Under the pieces are notes generated by a model. It saw nothing but the letters and a program-made list of their open reading frames with translations. It was not told the origin of the DNA and ran no database searches. Positions 26,222 through 34,847 of a stretch of 63,018 nucleotides of DNA are shown in pieces (within the stretch, counting starts at the first letter, position 1; the number at the start of each line of letters is the position of its first letter). The DNA lies in NCBI RefSeq assembly GCF_014692675.1, contig NZ_JABFCZ010000032.1, forward strand, positions 1 to 63,018, in the 5' to 3' direction. Source of the stretch: Roseibium aggregatum (GTDB taxonomy: Bacteria; Pseudomonadota; Alphaproteobacteria; Rhizobiales; Stappiaceae). The translations under genes and the position numbers were made by a program.

Positions 26222-26288
26222 CGCGGCGATGCTTAAGTTGGCCCCGGGAAATGTGAGTGGAGCCGGCGCGTGACAAGGTCGAGGGGCA

Positions 26289-27224
26289 ATGCTTCGAAGT
26301 GAATTGATCCTGACCTATGTCGCCATCGTCGATGCCGGCAGCCTGAACGCGGCGGCCGGCAAGCTGGGCGTTTCCCGTTCCGTCATCAGCGACCGGCTGA
26401 AGGCGCTTGAGAGCGATCTCGGTGTCCAGCTGGTCACCCGCTCCACTCATGGTTTGAGCCTGACCCAGTCCGGAAAACTCTTTCTCGGGCACGCCCGGGA
26501 TTTGCTGGAGGCGATGGAAAAGGCGCGTGATGTGGTCGCGGATGAGGACGGGGCCTTGAGCGGAAGCCTCCGGGTGGCCGTGCCGGTTTCGTTGGGTGTG
26601 GACTGGCTCACGCCGATTTTCACGCGATTTCTGGAAGCCCATCCCCGGATGAATCTGGAAATTTCCGCCTCGGATCAGACCGTCGACATCATCCAGGAAG
26701 GGTTTGACGTGGCCATACGCGGGGCGCGGCATAGTGATTCCGATCTTTTGGCCCGGCGGCTGACGACCGGTCGTCGTCTGGTCGTCTGCAGCCCGGCCTA
26801 TGCGGACCGTCATGGCGTGCCGGGCTCGTTCGAGGACCTGCGGGACCATAGCGCAATAATCTACCGCAACCGGCGGATCAGTCAGGACTGGACCTTCTTG
26901 ACGGAAGACGGGCGTCGTGCGCCGCGCCTGTCGGGACGTTTCGAAACCGACAGCGGAATAATGATGCGTGTCGCCGCGGTTGAGGGATTTGGACTTGCGC
27001 TGTTACCGACCTTCATGATCAGCGCGGACCTACTGGCCGGACGGCTGCAGGTTGTCGATCTGGGTCTGAAACCGGAGACGGATTCGATTTCCGCGGTCTA
27101 CCCGCGCGCGCATCGTACCAATCCGCGCCTGAGCGCTTTCGTGGATCATCTTCGGGTGATGCTCGGAGATCCGCCGCCTTGGGATATTCCGCTGATCGAG
27201 GCCGGTTTCATCCAGCCGGATTGA
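26289..27224 (+). CDS. LysR-family transcriptional regulator
   Basis: DNA-binding regulator of 311 residues. The winged helix-turn-helix (about 4-62) reads LILTYVAIVDAGSLNAAAGKLGVSRSVISDRLKALE. The effector domain (about 90-295) has the periplasmic-binding-like fold. GAGGGG precedes the ATG. The next gene, a glutathione transferase, is read in the same direction 132 bases on, with an ideal LysR-type box between them, so that gene is a likely target. Ligand unknown. Confidence 0.93.
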   Translation: MLRSELILTYVAIVDAGSLNAAAGKLGVSRSVISDRLKALESDLGVQLVTRSTHGLSLTQSGKLFLGHARDLLEAMEKARDVVADEDGALSGSLRVAVPVSLGVDWLTPIFTRFLEAHPRMNLEISASDQTVDIIQEGFDVAIRGARHSDSDLLARRLTTGRRLVVCSPAYADRHGVPGSFEDLRDHSAIIYRNRRISQDWTFLTEDGRRAPRLSGRFETDSGIMMRVAAVEGFGLALLPTFMISADLLAGRLQVVDLGLKPETDSISAVYPRAHRTNPRLSAFVDHLRVMLGDPPPWDIPLIEAGFIQPD

Positions 27225-27243
27225 TGTTCGGAAAATCCGAACA
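27225..27243 (+). promoter_or_regulatory. LysR-type T-N11-A box upstream of the glutathione transferase gene
   Basis: TGTTCGGAAAATCCGAACA is a perfect dyad with 8-base arms and a three-base centre. It contains TCGGAAAATCCGA, which fits the LysR-family T-N11-A pattern. It starts right after the regulator's stop codon and 114 bases before the glutathione transferase gene. A small terminator hairpin is the alternative, but there is no T-run. Confidence 0.45.
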
Positions 27244-27356
27244 AGCTGTTCGCAGGCCTTTGGCTTCCTCAGTTCCTGGCAATCCTGCACGGTCATTCCC
27301 GTCAAGTTGAAGCGCTCCCCGCGCAGAGGATCTCAATGGATTGAAGGATAGACCCC

Positions 27357-28031
27357 ATGAAACTTTACATGCATCCGGCTTCGGCTCCTTCGCGAGCGGT
27401 CATGCTGTTCGCCGCGCAGGAAAATATCCCGCTGCAAACGCATGTGGTCGACCTCATGACCGGAGCGCAGCATGCGCCGGAATATGGCAAGCTCAATCCG
27501 AACCGGCTGGTGCCTGTCCTGGACGACGATGGCTTTGTCCTGACGGAAAGCACCGCGATCCTGCGTTATCTCGCAGGCAAATCCGGGTCGGACATGTATC
27601 CGGCCGGTTTGATGGAACGCGCGAGGGTCGACGAGGCCCTGGCCTGGTTCAACGGGAACTTCTACCGTGATTACGGCTATAACCTCGTTTACGCACAGTT
27701 GTTCCCGCACCATGCGCGGCGAAGCGATGAAGGGACCAAGGCAACGGTCTCCTGGGGCCGGCAACGCTCCCGCCACTGGCTTTCCCTGCTCGACGAGCAC
27801 CTCATCGGTCCGCAAAAGGATTTCCTTTGCCTCGACCGGCTGACAATCGCCGATTGCTTCGGCGCATCCCTGGTCACGCTGGGTGAGGCAATCCAGAATG
27901 ACCTTTCAGCTTATCCGAACATCTCCCGCTGGATTGCCAACATGAAGGCGCTTCCCGGCTGGGAACCGGTGAATGCCGGTTTCAATGGAATGGTGGAGAG
28001 CCTCAAGGAACAAAGTTTCATCGCTGCCTGA
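27357..28031 (+). CDS. Glutathione S-transferase family protein
   Basis: Two-domain protein of 224 residues. The thioredoxin-like N-terminal domain (about 1-80) has the glutathione-site motif TESTAILRYLA and the cis-Pro region NRLVPVL. The N-terminal residue that activates glutathione is probably Ser in HPASAPSR. The helical C-terminal domain has the conserved LTIADCFGASLVTL. Probably detoxification or thiol chemistry. It lies directly downstream of a LysR regulator. Confidence 0.92.
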   Translation: MKLYMHPASAPSRAVMLFAAQENIPLQTHVVDLMTGAQHAPEYGKLNPNRLVPVLDDDGFVLTESTAILRYLAGKSGSDMYPAGLMERARVDEALAWFNGNFYRDYGYNLVYAQLFPHHARRSDEGTKATVSWGRQRSRHWLSLLDEHLIGPQKDFLCLDRLTIADCFGASLVTLGEAIQNDLSAYPNISRWIANMKALPGWEPVNAGFNGMVESLKEQSFIAA

Positions 28032-28080
28032 GAACGGAATATCGTTCAGGGAACATTTTTCGGAGACACAGGAGGGGAAC

Positions 28081-28929
28081 ATGAAACGAGCAATTGGCAT
28101 CGCGGCCGTTGTGCTGGCGGGAACGATAACCGGTGCGTCCGCGGAAGAACTGCTGGCGCGCGGCGAGTATCTGGTGAACAACGTTGCGGCTTGTGGCAAT
28201 TGCCATACGCCGCAAACGCCGAACGGGCCGGATACCTCCCTGACGATGGCAGGAAGCTTCGTCGGCGGAGAAGAGGGCGTCTTCAAGGCGTTCGCTCCGA
28301 ACATTACGCCGGACAAGAAAACCGGGATCGGCAACTGGACAGATGCCGAAATCAGCCTGGCCATTCGTGAAGGCAAGCGTCCGGACGGCACCATCATCGG
28401 TCCGCCGATGCCGATTTCGCTCTATCGTGGTTTATCCGATACGGATCTCAAGGCGATGGTCGTCTATTTGCGGACAGTGACGCCGGTCGAGAACGAGGTG
28501 CCCAAGTCCACGTATTACATTCCGCTGCCGCCGGCTTATGGACCTCCGGTGGGTGAAGTGGCGGACATGCCGCGTGACGACAAGGTCGCCTACGGGGCCT
28601 ACCTGGCCGGTCCGGTGGCCCATTGCATGGAGTGCCATACGACCTTCGTGAAAGGCCGTCCGGACATGGAAAACCGGCTCGGGGCAGGCGGCAATAGTTT
28701 CAAGGGACCCTGGGGCGTGTCCGTTTCGGCAAACATTACCCCGCATGAGGATGGCATCGCCAAGTATTCCGACAAGGAGCTCGCCATGATCATCCGGCAC
28801 GGCGTCAGGCCGGACGGCACCCATCTCATGCCGCCTATGGGGTTCTTCTATTACGCCGGCATGAGCGACGGGGACGTCGGAGCGATCATTGCGTATTTGA
28901 GACAGCTCAAGCCGCTCGCCTCAAAATAA
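28081..28929 (+). CDS. Di-haem cytochrome c
   Basis: Exported electron-transfer protein of 282 residues. The ATG at 28081 follows CAGGAGGGG and begins a signal peptide (MKRAIGIAAVVLAGTITGASA). Two haem-binding motifs are visible, CGNCH (about 38-42) and CMECH (about 181-185), each followed by a Met-containing segment (IGPPMP, LMPPMG) that can supply the distal ligand. The architecture resembles the cytochrome subunits of membrane-linked dehydrogenases, but no dehydrogenase lies next to it. The partner is unknown. Confidence 0.92.
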   Translation: MKRAIGIAAVVLAGTITGASAEELLARGEYLVNNVAACGNCHTPQTPNGPDTSLTMAGSFVGGEEGVFKAFAPNITPDKKTGIGNWTDAEISLAIREGKRPDGTIIGPPMPISLYRGLSDTDLKAMVVYLRTVTPVENEVPKSTYYIPLPPAYGPPVGEVADMPRDDKVAYGAYLAGPVAHCMECHTTFVKGRPDMENRLGAGGNSFKGPWGVSVSANITPHEDGIAKYSDKELAMIIRHGVRPDGTHLMPPMGFFYYAGMSDGDVGAIIAYLRQLKPLASK

Positions 28930-28940
28930 CCGATGACGTC

Positions 28941-28970
28941 AAAGGCCATTCCCCGGAATGGCCTTTGTTT
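28941..28970 (+). terminator. Terminator of the cytochrome c gene
   Basis: Twelve-base arms (28941-28952 and 28955-28966) around a two-base centre, with GTTTGTTT following. It lies 12 bases after the cytochrome stop codon. Confidence 0.75.
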
Positions 28971-29046
28971 GTGGCCGATTGACCGGCTCGCTGAAACGCT
29001 ACTGGCCTTGGCGGAGCGTGTCGGTGCCTTCAGAGCACCGCCGGTA

Positions 29047-29904
29047 CTATTTGTCGGCGGCCACCTGATCCAGATAGATCCGGGCAAATCCCGCCATCAA
29101 CTCGTAGCAGAGGGTCAGCTCGCGCTTGTCCGGATCCCAATAGGCATTTTCCTCGCCGCAGGGCCGGGCGGTGAAGGTCACCTTGTCGGGAAGGGTGTAA
29201 AGCGTGTCGAAGTCCTCGGCGATCAGTTCCAGGAGCCCGCTTTCCTTCAGGAATATTTCCATCGATGCCAGGTCCTGAGGGACCATCCGGTAATAGATCG
29301 AAATCTTCCCCGCCGGCTTGTCGCTGTTGCGCAAGCGGCTTCCGATTGCCGTCTGCCACGATTGCCAGGCCTGTTGGGAAACGTCGGCGCAATGCGCCCT
29401 GCGCTCTGCCGGCAGTCCCAGGTCGGTTGCAAGCTGGCCGAAGGAGCCTTCGTCTGTTCCGGCCATCAGACACAGCATCCGGTAGGCCCGCTGCAGGTCG
29501 AGATTGTGTTCGGTGTAGAAGGGTATGTCGCCGACCTTCCCGTCGGCAATCAGGAACCAGCCGATCATGGCATTGGAAAGCCACAGGTCCATGTCGGCGT
29601 CCTTTACCGAAAGCATGGTGACGGTGGCCAGATTGTCGACCGCGTCTTCTTCCTGGTCCGGGACCGGCAGGCCGAGTTCGGACACCAGCATATGTCCGCC
29701 TTCGTGGTAGAGCGCGAACAGGACATTGCCGGTGACGAAGGCAAAGAGATCCTCCAGATCCTCTGTCTGCAGCCGTTCCAGCCGAAGGTCCAGATTGCTT
29801 GACGCGCGCGCCGGAACAACAGCGGCAAGGCAGGAAAGCACTAAGGTGGCGAATATACCAACAGTGAGCGGGATAGTCCGCATCATGCGGGCGAAAGCAG
29901 TCAT
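29047..29904 (-). CDS. DUF4344-type putative secreted metallopeptidase
   Basis: A 285-residue exported protein from ATG 29904, which follows AGGAGG closely. The signal peptide ends near VPARAS. The zincin-like motif HEGGH lies near residue 65 within LFALYHEGGHMLVSELGLPV. Family members carry the same motif in a DUF4344 domain and are annotated as putative metallopeptidases without known substrates. The frame extends back to 29961 with no family similarity. It stands alone, in the opposite direction to the cytochrome gene. Confidence 0.8.
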   Translation of the reverse strand: MTAFARMMRTIPLTVGIFATLVLSCLAAVVPARASSNLDLRLERLQTEDLEDLFAFVTGNVLFALYHEGGHMLVSELGLPVPDQEEDAVDNLATVTMLSVKDADMDLWLSNAMIGWFLIADGKVGDIPFYTEHNLDLQRAYRMLCLMAGTDEGSFGQLATDLGLPAERRAHCADVSQQAWQSWQTAIGSRLRNSDKPAGKISIYYRMVPQDLASMEIFLKESGLLELIAEDFDTLYTLPDKVTFTARPCGEENAYWDPDKRELTLCYELMAGFARIYLDQVAADK

Positions 29905-30074
29905 TCCTCCTTCGATCGACGACGCAAACAGGCAGGTATTGCGGTAGTTCCGGCCCACCATGGCTCATTCTCCGAGTGGCTGCCTTGCAGACCTGGAGTG
30001 GCTGCAGGTCGGCGCAAATTAGCCTTCTGGAGAGCCGATATCCATCAAAAGCATATGATAGGACATGCGATTTT

Positions 30075-30593
30075 TCAGCCCATTAGTCCAAGACCGGTCT
30101 GCCGCTGAAAAAACATCAGATTCAGGATCTGGGGTTCGTAACCCTGCATGCTGAGTTGGGCCTGTGCCTGCGCCCGGTAGTGGCTTTGATGGTGAAACAG
30201 CAGGATGATGGCGCCGCCGACCGGCTGTTCTATCGTCGCAGGATCGAGGACGGTTCTGAATTGAACCATTCTGGTCAGCCCGACTTCGGTGCTTTCCTGG
30301 CAGAAGCGGCTCAATTCCTCGTCCGTTGTCTGCCGCCGGGCCTTGAGCTCTTTGAAAGTGTCGGTGATCGTCTCGTCAAACGAAGGATATTTGTCGCCCC
30401 TGCCTGCGAAACGCTCCAGCCATAAAAGATCGACCAGCAGGATGTGGTCGAGCGTCTTGTGGATCGAACCGTATTCGGTCTCCATATCGCGATGGTAAAT
30501 CTCTTCAGGCACTCGTTCGCAATCCGCAAAAAGGCGTTCGTTCGCCCAGCGATTGTATTCCATCATCATGTTCAATACGGCTTTCACGAACAC
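30075..30593 (-). CDS. DinB family protein
   Basis: A 172-residue four-helix-bundle protein of the DinB/YfiT superfamily, metal-dependent thiol transferases or hydrolases in characterised cases. Putative metal-binding histidines are in SIHKTLDHILLVD (about 43-52) and in the C-terminal LLFHHQSHYRAQAQAQ. Substrate unknown. Just upstream two ATGCAT hexamers (30602-30607 and 30618-30623) and a hairpin CATTG-TTCG-CAATG (30621-30634) might mark an operator. Confidence 0.88.
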   Translation of the reverse strand: MFVKAVLNMMMEYNRWANERLFADCERVPEEIYHRDMETEYGSIHKTLDHILLVDLLWLERFAGRGDKYPSFDETITDTFKELKARRQTTDEELSRFCQESTEVGLTRMVQFRTVLDPATIEQPVGGAIILLFHHQSHYRAQAQAQLSMQGYEPQILNLMFFQRQTGLGLMG

Positions 30594-30852
30594 ACTCCCT
30601 TATGCATCACGAAATGTATGCATTGTTCGCAATGGTGTGATTTATGAGGATTCAACCGTATTTTGCAAGTGCGGTTATCGCATAATCTACTAATAGTTGA
30701 ATTTCGACGGGTAAAAGTCGCAATACCGGTAAAAATGGGTATACCGGGTCATATAAAAAGCCGGGGTCCTTCGCAGTTGCGGAAGTGAGAGGGCCTATGA
30801 GCGGAGTCGGCTCGCGATCGCGGTGACATGAAAATGTCATCACCTGTCCCCC

Positions 30853-30881
30853 TTGCATGGACAACGGGGCAAAGCTATTAG
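30853..30881 (+). promoter_or_regulatory. Candidate ndk promoter
   Basis: TTGCAT (30853-30858) and TATTAG (30876-30881) are exactly 17 bases apart. It gives a leader of about 90 bases before ndk. The 30594-30974 spacer also holds an imperfect dyad around 30822-30843 (GACAT/ATGTC). It has no gene I can support. Confidence 0.45.
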
Positions 30882-30974
30882 AGGCGCGATTTTCGCAACC
30901 GGTATTCGGCGCCATCGGACGCCGGCCGGAAACAAGCTGTCAGTTGCAGCAGACAAACCAGAAAGACCGAACCC

Positions 30975-31397
30975 ATGGCGATTGAACGCACCTTTTCGAT
31001 GATCAAGCCGGATGCCACCAAGCGCAACCTGACGGGCGCCATCACTGCCAAGCTGGAAGAAGCCGGCCTGCGCGTCGTTGCTTCCCGCCGCGTATGGATG
31101 TCCCTGCGTCAGGCTGAAGCCTTTTACGCGGTCCACAAGGAACGCCCGTTCTTCGGTGAACTGACAGAGTTCATGTCCTCCGGCCCGACGGTCGTTCAGG
31201 TTCTGGAAGGCGAAAATGCCATCGCCAAGAACCGTGAAGTGATGGGCGCAACCAACCCGGCCGACGCCGCTGAAGGCACCATCCGCAAGGAATACGCACT
31301 GTCCATCGGCGAGAACTCGGTCCATGGGTCCGACGCTCCGGAAACCGCGGCGGAAGAAATCGCCTTCTGGTTCGCCGGCTGCGACATCGTCGGCTAA
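30975..31397 (+). CDS. ndk: Nucleoside diphosphate kinase
   Basis: Transfers the gamma phosphate of ATP to nucleoside diphosphates through a phospho-histidine. At 140 residues it has the family length. The start AIERTFSMIKPDATKR and the active-site NSVHGSDAPETAAEEIAFWF, with the catalytic His near 117, are diagnostic. It is a single-gene unit with its own promoter and a GC-rich terminator hairpin. Confidence 0.98.
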   Translation: MAIERTFSMIKPDATKRNLTGAITAKLEEAGLRVVASRRVWMSLRQAEAFYAVHKERPFFGELTEFMSSGPTVVQVLEGENAIAKNREVMGATNPADAAEGTIRKEYALSIGENSVHGSDAPETAAEEIAFWFAGCDIVG

Positions 31398-31423
31398 GCA
31401 ATCACCAGACGTTACCGATTTCG

Positions 31424-31451
31424 CAGGGCCGGTCCGCAAGGACCGGCCCTG
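31424..31451 (+). terminator. Hairpin terminator after ndk
   Basis: A 12-bp GC-rich stem with a GCAA tetraloop (arms 31424-31435 and 31440-31451) lies 27 bases after the ndk stop. The T-tract after it is weak (TTACGTT), so efficiency is uncertain. Confidence 0.65.
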
Positions 31452-31554
31452 TTACGTTCTGATACACTTTCGGACAGTTTTTCGATAGGATTACAAGACG
31501 TTAGCAGGCAGGGTCATAGGCGTCGCGGGCTCGACAAACCATTGGGAGAACTCC

Positions 31555-32604
31555 ATGCGCATGACACTTGCCGTCCTGGGAACGGTCCTGGCCACCACGG
31601 CCCAGGCCCATGAAGACGGTCATGTCCTTGCCGGCGAACAGGCTGTTGAGAAACAATCTCTGTCAGATGCCGTCTGGGACCTCATACTGCCGCCGGCCGA
31701 AGCGGCAGCGACAATGACGGTTGACGGCGCTTATCGCTATATTCACGCCAACGGCTATCCGCTCAAGGCGCCGGGACACTTTCCCAACTCCGGCAATCCG
31801 GACCGGATTTCCAAGAAGAACTACCAGCTCAGAGTGCCGGTAAATCCGCAAAAGTCAGGCCGGGCCACGCCGACGCGGCACGCTGCCTTCGGTATCGCGG
31901 TCAACGGCGTTCTGATGGACCCGGCAACGGCCGAATTCTGGCAGAACGACCGGCGCTCCGGCTGGAATTACGAGGCTATGGGCGGCGCCTGCCGGCTCGG
32001 CCTCGATAAATACAACGCCCATGTTCAGCCGGACGGAACCTATCACTATCATGGTATTCCAACCGGGGTTCTGGCGTCGGAAGGCGGCAGAAACATTCCG
32101 GCGCTCCTCGGCTATGCCGCTGACGGCTTTCCGATCTACGGCCCCTACGGCTATAGCGATCCGAAGCATCCTTCCGCCGTGAAAAAGCTGAAAAGCAGTT
32201 ACGTGATCAAGAGCGGGATCCGTCCGAGCGGTCCGGGAGGGCGCTACGACGGCAAGTTCACCCAGGACTGGACCTATGCCAAAGGCCGCGGCGATCTCGA
32301 CCAGTGCAACGGCCGCTTCGCCGTGACCCCGGAATATCCGAAGGGCACGTACCAATATGTCCTGACCGATACTTTTCCTTTCATTCCGCGTTGCTGGATG
32401 GGCACGCCGGACGGGTCCTTCATGAAGCTCAAGGGCCAAGGTGGTCCGGGCGGCCCGCGCGGTCCTCAGGCCGGTATGCCGCCGCCGCGCGGTGTCGCCA
32501 TGTTCGGCCAAAGACCCGGTCCGGGACAGGGGCCCGGCTTCGGCCCCGGCCGCGGCCCGCGTCCTGGCGGACCGGGTGGGCATAGTCCCTGCAGCGGGAG
32601 CTGA
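31555..32604 (+). CDS. YHYH-domain secreted protein with a Gly/Pro-rich tail
   Basis: A 349-residue exported protein with a signal peptide of about 18 residues. The YHYH domain (about 90-285) includes the naming motif in DGTYHYHGIPTG and conserved blocks GFPIYGPYGY and LDQCNGRF. The C-terminal 55 residues are a collagen-like Gly-Pro-Arg tract ending GHSPCSGS, probably disordered. YHYH proteins are uncharacterised. A molybdopterin oxidoreductase gene follows 126 bases downstream in the same direction; whether they are linked is unknown. Confidence 0.82.
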   Translation: MRMTLAVLGTVLATTAQAHEDGHVLAGEQAVEKQSLSDAVWDLILPPAEAAATMTVDGAYRYIHANGYPLKAPGHFPNSGNPDRISKKNYQLRVPVNPQKSGRATPTRHAAFGIAVNGVLMDPATAEFWQNDRRSGWNYEAMGGACRLGLDKYNAHVQPDGTYHYHGIPTGVLASEGGRNIPALLGYAADGFPIYGPYGYSDPKHPSAVKKLKSSYVIKSGIRPSGPGGRYDGKFTQDWTYAKGRGDLDQCNGRFAVTPEYPKGTYQYVLTDTFPFIPRCWMGTPDGSFMKLKGQGGPGGPRGPQAGMPPPRGVAMFGQRPGPGQGPGFGPGRGPRPGGPGGHSPCSGS

Positions 32605-32730
32605 TGACCTGAACCGTTACCGGAACCGTTGCCGGAACTGTTGAACGACGGGGGGCGCTTGACAGCGCCCCTTTGTTGATCAGACTCGCTGGTCCGGTTT
32701 GCGAACCGGTGATTGCGAGAAAGACCCGAT

Positions 32731-34827
32731 ATGACCAAACACGAACCGGCTGGTACATTTTCCGCCTGTCCGCACGATTGCCCTTCGACTTGCGCGCTCG
32801 ATGTCGAGGTTCTGAACGACGGCAGGATCGGCCGCCTGCGCGGCGCTTCCGGAAATGCCTATACGGCCGGTGTGATCTGCGCCAAGGTCGCCCGTTATGC
32901 CGAGCGTCTCTACCATCCGGATCGGCTGTTGAAGCCGCTGCGCCGGGTCGGCCCGAAAGGCGAGGGCCGGTTTGAGGAAATCTCCTGGGACGAAGCGCTC
33001 GACCTGGTCGCGGAAAAATTCCTGGCGGCGGAGGCCGAGCATGGGGCCCAAACCGTCTGGCCTTATCACTACGCCGGCACCATGGGTCAGGTGCAGCGCG
33101 ATTCCATCCATCGTTTTCGCCACGCCAAGGGCTACTCGCTCCAGTTCGATACCATCTGCACCAACAATGCCTGGACCGGCATTGTCGCGGGCACCGGCAA
33201 ACTTGCCGGCCCGGATCCGCGGGAAATGGCCGTCTCCGATCAGGTGGTGATCTGGGGCACCAATCCGGTCGCGACCCAGGTCAATGTCATGACCCATGCG
33301 ATCACGGCGCGGAAGAAACGCGGCGCGCGGATCATCGTCATCGATGTCTACAACACCGAGACCATGAAGCAGGCCGATATCGGGCTTGTTCTCAAACCCG
33401 GTACCGACGCGGCCCTGGCTTGCGCGATCATGCATGTGCTGTTCCGCGACGGGCTTGCCGATCGTGCCTATCTGGAAAAATACACCGACTGTCCGGCCGA
33501 GCTCGAGGCGCATCTTGCCCAAAAGACGCCGGAATGGGCGGCGGACATCACCGGGCTCCAGGTAGCACAGATCGAAGAGGTGGCCCGGCTGATCGGCGAT
33601 GTGAAACGCACCTATCTCCGGCTCGGCTATGGTTTCACCCGCACGCGCAACGGCGCGGTTTCCATGCACGCAGCCGCATCGATCGGAGCGGTGACCGGCT
33701 GCTGGCAATATGAAGGCGGCGGCGTCTTTCACAACAACGGCGCGATCTACGAACTCAACAAGTCCATGATCGAGGCGCCGGAACTGCGCCGTCCGGAAAC
33801 CCGGTTCCTGGACCAGTCCCTGATCGGCCGGGTGCTGACCGGCGATGAAGACGCCTTGCAGGATGGGCCGCCGGTCACCGCCATGCTGATCCAGAACACC
33901 AATCCGGTTTCCGTCGCGCCGGAGCAGGAACTGGTCAAGAAAGGCTTTGCCCGCGAGGATCTGTTTGTCTGCGTCCACGAGCAGTTCATGACCGAGACGG
34001 CGAAGATGGCCGACGTGGTCCTGCCGGCGACCCAGTTCCTGGAACATGACGACATCTACAAGGGCGGCGGACACCAGTATCTGATGCTCGGTCCCAAAGT
34101 CACCGAAGCACCGGACGGCCCGCGCGAAAACCTGTTCGTCCTGAACGAACTGGCGAAACGGCTCGGCGCCGACCAGCATCCGGGCTTCCATATGACCGCA
34201 CGCGAACATATCGACTGGATGCTGCAGAACTCCGGCTACGGTACGCTTGAAGAGCTGGAGGAAAACCGCTGGATCGACCTGCAGCCGGATTTCGATAGCG
34301 CGCACTATCTGGGCGGCTTCGCCCATGCGGACGGCAAGTTCCATTTCCGCCCCGACTGGGGACGGTCCGCATCGCCGAACAAGTCGCCGATCGGTCCGCT
34401 CGGTCCCTGGACGACCATGCCCGAACTGCCCGATCACTGGGAATACCTGGAACATGCCAGCGAACGTCATCCGTTCCGGCTGGTGACCGCGCCCGCGCGG
34501 TCCTTCCTGAACTCCACCTTCAACGAGACGGACAGTTCTCTCAAGAAGGAAAAGCGGCCCGAGGTCTGGATGCTTCAGGCGGATGCTGAAGACCACGGCA
34601 TCAATGACGGCGATCTGGTGGAGATGGGCAACAACCGGGGCACCGTCACCCTCCATGCGCGTTACGTGGAGGGGCTGACGCCGGGAACGGTGATTTCCGA
34701 AGGCATCTGGCCGAATGAGGCGTTTCCGAACGGCAAGGGCATCAACACGCTCACCGGCGCCGACCCGTCAGCCCCTTATGGCGGGGCCGCGTTCCACGAC
34801 ACGGCCGTCTGGGTGCAGAAGGTTTAG
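32731..34827 (+). CDS. Molybdopterin-dependent oxidoreductase (DMSO reductase superfamily)
   Basis: Large redox enzyme of 698 residues from ATG 32731. The N terminus binds a 4Fe-4S cluster through Cys residues in SACPHDCPSTC and a fourth Cys about 27 residues later in GVICAKV. Molybdopterin guanine dinucleotide domains follow (blocks WGTNPVATQ, IQNTNPVSVAPEQ, MTETAKMADVVLPATQFLE). The C-terminal molybdopterin-binding beta domain has DGDLVEMGNNRGTV. No Tat signal is visible, so it is probably cytoplasmic. There is no adjacent small or electron-transfer subunit. Substrate unknown. Confidence 0.92.
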   Translation: MTKHEPAGTFSACPHDCPSTCALDVEVLNDGRIGRLRGASGNAYTAGVICAKVARYAERLYHPDRLLKPLRRVGPKGEGRFEEISWDEALDLVAEKFLAAEAEHGAQTVWPYHYAGTMGQVQRDSIHRFRHAKGYSLQFDTICTNNAWTGIVAGTGKLAGPDPREMAVSDQVVIWGTNPVATQVNVMTHAITARKKRGARIIVIDVYNTETMKQADIGLVLKPGTDAALACAIMHVLFRDGLADRAYLEKYTDCPAELEAHLAQKTPEWAADITGLQVAQIEEVARLIGDVKRTYLRLGYGFTRTRNGAVSMHAAASIGAVTGCWQYEGGGVFHNNGAIYELNKSMIEAPELRRPETRFLDQSLIGRVLTGDEDALQDGPPVTAMLIQNTNPVSVAPEQELVKKGFAREDLFVCVHEQFMTETAKMADVVLPATQFLEHDDIYKGGGHQYLMLGPKVTEAPDGPRENLFVLNELAKRLGADQHPGFHMTAREHIDWMLQNSGYGTLEELEENRWIDLQPDFDSAHYLGGFAHADGKFHFRPDWGRSASPNKSPIGPLGPWTTMPELPDHWEYLEHASERHPFRLVTAPARSFLNSTFNETDSSLKKEKRPEVWMLQADAEDHGINDGDLVEMGNNRGTVTLHARYVEGLTPGTVISEGIWPNEAFPNGKGINTLTGADPSAPYGGAAFHDTAVWVQKV

Positions 34828-34847
34828 CTGCGGTATTCGGCCGTAGC

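Noticed and set aside
30822..30843. Dyad GACAT...ATGTC before ndk as another copy of the dnaB-side palindrome
   Set aside because: It shares only the GACAT core and the arms are imperfect; the geometry is different.
30652..30915. 87-codon minus-strand frame between dinB and ndk
   Set aside because: Overlaps the best ndk promoter, has no family-like sequence and no good ribosome binding site.
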